Origin: Sinotaia quadrata
Lineage: Eukaryota; Mollusca; Gastropoda; Architaenioglossa; Viviparidae
DNA length: 64,000 bases
Direction of reading: 5' to 3'
NCBI GenBank assembly: GCA_028829895.1
Contig: CM054177.1
Span: 31,707,064-31,771,063, forward strand
Numbering within the stretch: position 1 is the first letter of the stretch; the number at the start of each line of letters is the position of its first letter. Below the pieces are notes generated by a model that had not been told where the DNA came from, searched no databases, and saw only the letters and a list, made by a program, of their open reading frames with translations. Of the stretch, positions 56,492-64,000 are shown one piece after another. A program made the position numbers and the translations under genes.

Positions 56492-58013
56492 CATGAAAGT
56501 GTGTGACGTCTTGTGTTTCAGACAAAAAGATGATGTTTGCAAATGTAAGCCTTAGCAGAAATACGGTTGCTGATTGAGTTTGTGAGATAGCCACTGATGT
56601 GAAACACAGCTGATTGAAAAAGGCAAAGACTTTGTTGCATACTCTCTTGCTGTCGATGAAAGTAGTGACATGACTGACACTGCACAGCTCGCCATCTTCA
56701 TCCGTGGAGTGGACTTCATTTGAAATGTTACAAAAAGAAATATTTGACATAAATCCATGCCTGGGACAATGACAGGAAAAGATGTTTTTGACAATGTCTG
56801 TCAAAGTGTAATAGACATGAACCTGTCTTGGGACAAACTTGTTGGACTTACAACAGATGGAGCACCGGTGATGTGTGGCAAAAAAATTGGACAAGTTGGA
56901 AGGATGCCGGAGAACTGTACTGGTAGCGTATCACTGCATCATACACCAAGGATCGCTGTGTGGTAAAATCCTCAAATGGAACATGTAATGAGCACTGCAA
57001 CACAAACCATCAAAATTATCAGAGCCAAAGGTTTAAATCACCGCCAATTTCAGTCTTTTTTTGCAGGAAATAGATTCAGAATTCAGCGACATGCCTTATC
57101 ATACAGAGGCACAGTGGCTAAGGCGGGGAAAAGTTTTCAGTAGAGTTTTTCAGCTGATCAAGGAAATCTGTCATTTTATGAACAGCAAAAGTTATGGGAG
57201 ACACAAATGCAACTTGTCTCACTTAAGGAAAGTGAGACAAGTTGCATTGGTGCATTTGTGTAATGTATAACCAAGTCAGTGCCATGGTGTTCCCAAATGC
57301 ACACTTTGCTGAAAAACTGAGCTCACTTCAAACTGAGTTCGCACAATGCTTTAGGCTTTGAAGCACAGAAATGTAATTTCGTGTTTTGCAAACCATTTGC
57401 CATCGACGTGAAACTGCACCTGTACATTTGCAGATGGAGCTCATAGAGCTGTGTGTAATGGAGCTCATAGAGCTGTGTGTAATGGAGCTCATAGAGCTGT
57501 GTGTAATGGAGCTCATAGAGCTGCATTGTAATGGGGCACTAAAGGCAAAGAACAACACTGTGGGGCCTGCACAGTTCACTCATTTCATTCCTGAAGCGAT
57601 GCCCAATCTTCGTCTATATGTGGCTCAAACTTTGAGCATGTTTGGTAGCACATATCTATGTGAACAGCTGTTCTCTGTGATGAAGATTAACAAAACATCA
57701 CACAGGAGTCGTCTCACTGATGAACACCTCCAGTCCATCCTGAGAATCTCCATAACACAGAACATTACTCCAAACATAAACGAACTTGTTGCCAAGAAAA
57801 GATGCCAAATATCCACCTCTGACAAATTGGCATTAGAGCAAACATTGGTATGCCTTGATTTGTTATTATTTTCACTTTCATCTGTTTTAATTCATATTAT
57901 TGTTTGAAAACGGTTTAGTTTTCCAATGCTCAATGAATGTTTATCCAGTTTAGCCCGCAGCCTAAGTGTGATTTGAGTTTAGGCCCCCTGTGCGATTGAG
58001 TTTGACACCGCTG
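56492..58013 (+). mobile_element. Decayed hAT element, left end missing
   Basis: On + the pieces KDFVAYSLAVDESSDMTDTA, MTGKDVFDNVCQSVIDMNLS, WDKLVGLTTDGAPVM, EIDSEFSDMPYHTE and finally MFGSTYLCEQLFSVM with SRLTDEHLQSILR follow the order of a GTF2IRD2-like hAT transposase, broken by stops and frameshifts. The right terminus, read inward, is CAGCGGTGTCAAACTC, ending at 58013. No left terminus was found: homology begins right next to the LINE fragment at about 56490. It resembles the 4859-7226 element in protein type but has different termini. Confidence 0.85.
57434..57529 (+). repeat. 24-bp in-frame tandem repeat inside the hAT transposase relic
   Basis: ATGGAGCTCATAGAGCTGTG starts at 57434, 57458, 57482 and 57506, a perfect 24-bp period. 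It encodes MELIELCV three times and a diverged fourth copy, in the same frame as the C-terminal dimerisation part that follows. Confidence 0.95.
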
Positions 58014-58343
58014 CCCTAGTCCGTCAGCGGTTTTAGACCGTGAAATAAAATATAATTTTGGTAACTTCCTTTAGTATTTTATATTAGACCATGTGAATCA
58101 AAGGCCCAGAATATGTTTTTTAAAAATTGTTACTGACTTTAGATTATAACTGATGTAATTAAATTCCACATTTAAACAATTATAAACATTGTAGCTTATC
58201 TTTTTCTAGGAGCCACACATTTTGTGCAAGTATGTATGGAATTTTTAATCAACACCACCACAAATTCATTTTTTTGTTGTCTAAGTAAGACACTGAGTTG
58301 CTAGTGTACCATCCTCCAGCTTCTTTTCCTCTTGTGTGTGCAG
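58014..58343. other. Spacer, AT-rich, ending in a strong acceptor tract
   Basis: Pyrimidine tract CCAGCTTCTTTTCCTCTTG then TGTGTGCAG at 58316-58343. No other feature. Confidence 0.5.
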
Positions 58344-58500
58344 TCAGTCTACAGGTGCAGATGCAGCCAGCATCACCAGGGCAGTGATCTTTTGCTGTAC
58401 CTACTATACACAGAGAACATGGCCTTCCTGGAAGCAGTTGGAGGATGGAAACGGCCAGCTCCTGCGCATTTGTTTATTAACCATGTTTCATATCGCCTAG
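58344..58500 (+). CDS. Possible terminal exon, unrecognised
   Basis: It follows an excellent 3' splice site. One frame reads STGADAASITRAVIFCCTYY, then WPSWKQLEDGNGQLLR, and stops at TAG 58498-58500; a second frame is also open to 58532. The stretch is clearly less AT-rich than its surroundings, as expected for an exon. The stop falls inside the first copy of the repeat that follows, so the repeat seems to have grown from the exon's end. No donor and no partner exons were found, and I do not recognise the protein. Confidence 0.35.
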
Positions 58501-58880
58501 AATTAGTGCTCATTATAAACACTAAGATGTGAAAAAGCAAGCTGTGTTTATTAACCATATTTCATATCGCCTAGAATTAGTGCTCATTATAAACACTAAG
58601 ATGTGTTTATTAACCATGTTTCATATCGCCAAGAATTAGTGCTCATTATAAACACTAAGATGTGTTTATTAACCATGTTTCATATCGCCTAGAATTTGTG
58701 CTCATTATAAACACTAAGATGTGAAAAGCAAGCTGTGTTTATTAACCATGTTTCATATCGCATATGCTCATTATAAACACTAAGATGTGGAAAGCAAGCT
58801 GTGTTTATTAACCATGTTTCATAAGGAGAATCGCCTAGAATTATTGCTCATTATAAACACTAAGCTGTGAAAAGCAAGCT
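58465..58880. repeat. Minisatellite, about 58-74-bp unit, six copies
   Basis: Units carry TGTTTATTAACCATGTTTCA, TATCGCCTAGAATTAGTGCT and CATTATAAACACTAAGATGT, with or without a GAAAAGCAAGCTG insert. Confidence 0.92.
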
Positions 58881-60619
58881 GTGGCGGTGCCATTTCATAG
58901 AGGATATATTTGAATGTTCAAGGCCAGCCAGTTTTTACATTAGTTGAAAATCACATTTTTTTTCAACTAGTTTTTAAGTGTGACAGCATATCTTTCTGCT
59001 TTTACATAACTTCTCTCAAATTTAAAGAACTATTTGTTTAATTACACATTATTTAAATGTAGGATATTTTAAGTACGTTTCTTATTTTGTCATGGCTTCT
59101 TCTTCTTAGATATTATATATAATCAAGCATTTTACTGGTATGAATATATCTCAGCAGTCAAATTCTACCTATGCCTGCAGAGTAGATTTTGTTAGAAGAA
59201 ATGGTGTATTGCAAAATAAATGTTATTTACTCAGAACCAACCGTCATTTCATTGCAGCACATATATGTCGGCGGTTTTTTTTGTACGAATATAGAAGTGT
59301 GCAAGCCTGCTCTTCCAGGTGATGTCATTAAAGAGCTCTGTTACTGTACTTATGTAGCAACCGTGGCTACAGTATACAATACTCACCTTACACATATATC
59401 CCTAATGATGTCCAATGTCGATACATAGAATGCCACTATCCAGGGTGATGAAACATTAACTGTTTATTTACAAGTAAACACGGAGGTTTACTGTTCCTTA
59501 ATCATCTTTATATGGCCATATTGAAGGAATTTGAGCCTACATTTACTGTCGTCTTGAGAACTTCGTCCCCATTTATTGTCAATTAAGGAAACTTCAAGTC
59601 GACTTCTTAAAAAGCACCACCCCAAAAACAAACAAACAAAAAAGTTGACTGCCATGATGCAGCATTCAAGTTTTATGTTCAACCTAGAGTTGTGCACTAA
59701 CTTATAATAGTATTTCATTAATCTTGAAACTATATATATACACAACTCTGGTAACGGTTTCCTTAATTAAAATATTACTAATTAATATAATTATAACTTA
59801 CTCGAATACTATAATGTGGGATAATCAGTTCTTGGGAACTTTATAAGGGCTTTGTATTGTTATTTAGTGTATATACTTTTATGACTGATAATTATAATTT
59901 ATGTGACAGTTGATGAACGAGTTAATTCAATAATTGTGAGATAAATTTGTGAATGGTGTGTGTGTGTGTGTGCATTCCTGTACTTAAATGTAAATAATAT
60001 TCATAAACATTTACAGAGTTTAATTTGTTGTTGTATGACAATCTTATCAGACCTAACCCCACTTTTACAGTAGACTATTGCCTCGCTGACCAGCGGGAGG
60101 GTATTTGGGAATACACGCACTTATATTGCGGTTGTCTATATATTACAATCCTATTTTAATTAGCGATTGCACTTACATAATGATTCTATTCATAATTATC
60201 GGATGCTCGCATGTTTTAATTATTATATTTCCCAAATCAGCAGTTGTACTTACACAAATTATTGCTTGTAAAGCATTTTATGTATGACACAAATGCTTGT
60301 TTATTTGTGATAGTAGTCGGATTACAGCATAATCGTATTTTTTTTTTTTTACCCCATCCACTTTGATATATAATTTTGAAACATTTCAATTACAAATAGT
60401 AGGTGTAATAATATAATATCCGATTAAAATATTCCGTATATGAATCGTCTGTAAAATATGTATTTTATCTAGTGTAACATTTCCTTTATTATTAATAAAA
60501 TCTTTAAAATAGTTTGCAAGCTAAAACACAAACATATCTATTAAAATAAATATTTTCATGCACATTGTTTGATCTTAATCCCTTATTATGTAATTAACAA
60601 ATAGTTGGCCCCCAAAACT
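58881..60619. other. Mixed intergenic sequence, no gene seen
   Basis: Short open stretches at 59140-59428 have no recognisable domain. A (TG)n run is at about 59955-59972. Nothing else supported. Confidence 0.4.
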
Positions 60620-60920
60620 GCCTTAGAAATGGGACCACACAAATGAGTTCCAATGACTTGCATTGCCGAGTGGGTATCCTTTATTCTTGGATTGATTGTG
60701 CGAGAGAAGGGGGTAAAAAGAATACTAATACTGAGGTCAGCTGCTTGTGGGTAGTCTTTATTTTGAAGTGTGTGAGTAGAAGATCTAAGGGACTCAGTGT
60801 GTCACCTCCAATGACGGAACTGCCAGGTTGGTAGCTTTTATTCTGGAGTGTGGGAGTAGTAGATCTGAGAAGTACGGGGTGTGTGTGTGTGTGTCTCTTG
60901 AACTGCCAGATGGGTTCAGG
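60620..60920. repeat. Diverged tandem repeat, about 170-bp unit
   Basis: Two copies and a partial third, with the shared blocks CCAATGAC, TTGCCGAGTGGGTA or CTGCCAGGTTGGTAGC, CTTTTATTCTGGAGTGTG and GAGTAGTAGATCTGAG. The GC content is above the surroundings. Confidence 0.6.
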
Positions 60921-62400
60921 TCTCAATATCAGCAAATTATGTTAACCATTAGTAGCACACTAAAAGGAGCGGTAAACATATTTTTCTGTTTAAATTTAAA
61001 AATTATTTGGGTACCAAAGGAAGGATCTGCCAAATAATTTAGGCTACACCTCAGATAACCACCAGTGTTTTGTAAATATCTACGATGCAAGTTTGATCCC
61101 TCTTCTAGCGTGTATTTTTTTTTCTTCAGATTCGAAGGCTGATCAAGCAAGAGTCGTATTTAATGTTTGTTGCAGTGAACGTGGGTTAGTCTGATTTTTG
61201 TCATGATTGCAAAAATTTTCCTTAATGTATTTCAACGCTCACAGTTATAGACCTCTCAGGTTCATGCCGCTCCTTTGTCCATGTAATTCTAGCACTCGAA
61301 TTGTCTTGTATCTAGGATTCTTCACTCTCGGGATGATTATTACGTTGTATATATTTGTCTGTATTTGCAGCTTGCTGTTTGTATTTCACAGTATCGCCAT
61401 TATTTTCTTATAGTGTCGGCAGTTTCCGTTGTTAGTTGGAAGAAAGGATCTGTTTATCTTGCTGGGTCATGAGAGGATGTATAATCACCTAAAGGGGAGA
61501 GTGATAGGTCCCTTCTTACTGAGTAGCAGGAAATAGAGGAATAGTCATCCAGAGAATAAACAACTTTGAACATACTAATTTTTTTTTAAACTATCAAAGC
61601 TTCGCGCCCTCCTCCAGGGGTACCTGTTAAAAAGAAAATCTACTAATGAACTTTAGTTCTGCCTGTGGCGCTTAATGCGACCAAAAAATTTTCTGAACGT
61701 TCTTCGACACGGCACAACCTAACTGCCTTCACTAGTCACTAAGATAAGTAAGCTTAGCATAATCGAGTATCATTAATAGTTGCATGGATTCTGGATCATC
61801 AAACGATGTTCAGTATTAGTCCTGGAACACATTCCTAATTTTAAAGCATGCAGAATCACACAAGTTAGTATTATGTATATGTTAAGAGAAAAGAAAATTG
61901 CTTTTAATGAAAATGTATATAATTCACACAACACATATATCTCTTTCTTTTTATTGGTCAAATGCATTACCTGACAAATAAAAGTACACCCCCCCAAAAT
62001 GTAGTTTCACTTTAAAAAGTAGAAAAAGCAGATTAAGGATTATATTACTACAAAGAGAAGCATGAACAGACAGTGGATTTGAATTTAAGCATGTCTAAAA
62101 ACAATTTAAAAGCTTAAAAAACGTTAAAAACAAATACTTTTAATTTATAGCATTCTTACCTTACAACCAAATTAAATATGTACTATGCAATACTGATCCA
62201 TTTTCAGGAGAAAATCTGACAGTTAAAATATAACAGGAACCACTTTAAATGGTTTTCATTTTTACTTTTGAAAAACACAAATGAACAATGAAATACATGT
62301 ATTTATTTTGATTGTAAAGAAAACATTATTATCTGAATATTATAACATATACTTTTAATTTTCTGATAAAAATTTAATTCTTTTAAACATACAAATAAAA
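60921..62400. other. Intergenic, no gene seen
   Basis: A T-rich tract plus CAG at about 61110-61129 looks like an acceptor, but only about 20 open codons follow. The 61600-61720 stretch is GC- and CpG-richer without an identifiable feature. Confidence 0.35.
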
Positions 62401-63431
62401 AAACAACACTTTTATATGAAAATATTTAATCCATTTTGTATTTGCAGACAATGCACATGTAACGTTCAAAACAAACAAAAACCCAAGTACAACTACAAGA
62501 CAATCAAATTTTATTTGTCACAAACAGGAACAAGAAAAAGTTATACACAAAATCTGCAGCATATCAGCAACAATTGTGCAATGTCCAGCATGTAGTATTA
62601 AAATCACTTTATTTAAACTAAAGCTGTAAAAATGAGGAGAGGTGGGGAGAAAGCATATATATAATTTCAAAAAGAATATTAACATAGAAATTTTGTCAAA
62701 AAAATATTTATCTGACCAACTCAGCTAAACCATAAAACAAATATTATTAGTTTATAACCAAGAAAGAAGTCACATTTTAATTTTACTTTCTATATCCATA
62801 TCCACGAGAACTAAAATCAAAAGCTGTAAATATATTAAACAAACAATGCTCCAAACAATTATAGAGACACAGTAGCAAGTGACCAAGTAGAACAGTAAAT
62901 AACCTCACATAATTTAGTAACGTTTTGTTGTAGAATCAAGCATAGGCAAAAAAAAAAGATCCAAGCAATGCTAAAAGTTTCTTGGTATTTGAAAAAAAAA
63001 AAAAATACTTAAACATAATTTAAACATCTGTTGTTGAATGAGCAGTAAAACTAAAAGTCCAGTAATGTGACATACTTAAACTGTGCAAATTATTAATATT
63101 TTGTATATAATAAACACATGTTGTAAAAGCAGACTGTTTTATACATCAGGATGAAGCAATCAATAAACAGTTCATTTCCAGAGGGCTGTAACAGAAATGG
63201 AGATGTTAAACAAACACTATTAAAGATCTGTGAAAGTTTAAATATCTCTTTAAGATGAGCGCACAAATAATACAAAATCAAAATAATAATGATTTATTAC
63301 AAAATGATACATTACAAAATACAAATACTGTCTTCCAAATAAAGGAAAATATTTTGCTTATAAATGAAAAATTATTATAAAAGAATATGATAAATTAATT
63401 TTTGTGTAAATATTCCTCAAATGGACCAACC
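62401..63431 (-). other. Likely 3' UTR of the minus-strand gene at the right edge
   Basis: AT-rich and non-coding. TTTATT (AATAAA on the minus strand) occurs several times, for instance near 62505 and 62612, so the cleavage site cannot be chosen. Confidence 0.5.
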
Positions 63432-63998
63432 TTAGTCTGCATCTGCAAGAGATTTTTCAGCTGCTCCATCCACCTCAGCACAAGGAGCATCTGAATTGTC
63501 TCCCACGTCAGCAAGTTCTTCAAAATCTAATGATGCTAATGAAAAGTCAACAGGATCGCCATCTATATCAACTCCAAGGTCTGATTCTTCTTGATTTATT
63601 CCCAACTCTGATGTTTCTGTCAATTGATTAGACTGATCTTCCAGCAAACTTGACTCCATCACGAGGTCAACATCGAGGCTAAGTGTGCTGGCAGAAGTCA
63701 CCAGCAGCCCTGTCGTGCTGCTGAGAAGTGTATCTTTGACAGGTTGAGAGTCTAATGATTCTGACTGCATCAAAACATCTGAAGAGGGAGACTGTGGTAT
63801 TTCTAACAACTGACGATTATCCTCTGCCAATGTAGAGTTCATGGAAGCCAGGGATGCAGTTGAATTAGAAACGGTCAGACGAACTGATAGATCCATTGGC
63901 AAATCAGGTAGCTCTGTGACAGATTCTTTGGATCTATTATTTATGCGCAAATCTTGAGGCTCTATTGTACCACTTGGATCCTTAGAGGATTGATTTCT
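63432..63998 (-). CDS. Partial gene: acidic, Ser-rich C-terminal exon, unrecognised
   Basis: The minus-strand frame is open from the window edge to TAA at 63432-63434, 188 codons, with non-AT-driven codon use. No start is needed because the gene continues to the right. The sequence is low complexity and acidic with many Ser, Leu and Asp. Its end contains DPVDFSLASLDFEELADV, an acidic-hydrophobic pattern like that of transcriptional activation domains, then an Ala/Glu/Asp tail. I cannot name the family; a nuclear regulator is a guess from composition. Confidence 0.8.
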   Translation of the reverse strand, partial: RNQSSKDPSGTIEPQDLRINNRSKESVTELPDLPMDLSVRLTVSNSTASLASMNSTLAEDNRQLLEIPQSPSSDVLMQSESLDSQPVKDTLLSSTTGLLVTSASTLSLDVDLVMESSLLEDQSNQLTETSELGINQEESDLGVDIDGDPVDFSLASLDFEELADVGDNSDAPCAEVDGAAEKSLADAD

Positions 63999-64000
63999 GT

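Overview
The window is AT-rich animal nuclear DNA. It has small exons with canonical GT/AG introns, long introns, very many tandem repeats, several hAT DNA transposons and two kinds of non-LTR retrotransposon fragment. The two recognisable genes have metazoan exon structures. Together with the exceptional density of minisatellites this suggests a mollusc, perhaps a cephalopod; that placement is inference, not something the sequence proves.

Layout. 0-15 kb: mostly repeats and transposons. There is an almost complete hAT element (4859-7226) with a perfect 8-bp target duplication, a decayed CR1/L2-like LINE (12815-13740), and isolated splice-bounded open segments that may be exons of unrecognised genes (418-501 on +; 8625-8743, 9980-10090 and 15060-15102 on -). 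15.2-29.8 kb: NAA30, catalytic subunit of the NatC N-terminal acetyltransferase, four coding exons on +, 284 residues. It seems to start head-to-head with a small minus-strand exon about 110 bp away. 30.5-35.2 kb: intergenic minisatellites. 35.4-51.3 kb: MEMO1, nine coding exons on +, 296 residues, with all exon joins in phase. Its introns hold at least ten unrelated minisatellite arrays. 52.3-53.8 kb: a 1.5-kb array with a 58-bp unit. 56.3-58.0 kb: the 3' end of an RTE-like LINE abutting a decayed hAT transposase. 63.4-64 kb: the last coding exon of an unrecognised minus-strand gene, which runs off the right edge.

The most unusual structure is in MEMO1 intron 2. A 47-bp tandem repeat there carries copies of the exon 3 splice acceptor together with the first codons of exon 3, so a ladder of decoy 3' splice sites leads into the real exon. 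Intron 6 has a 71-bp repeat whose last copy contains the exon 7 acceptor, and intron 7 has a partial broken copy of exon 8. These point to repeated local duplication at splice acceptors in this gene.

NAA30 and MEMO1 have no known joint pathway; they are simply tandem neighbours here. All exon junctions were derived by eye from splice motifs and from agreement with the known protein families; no alignment was run.
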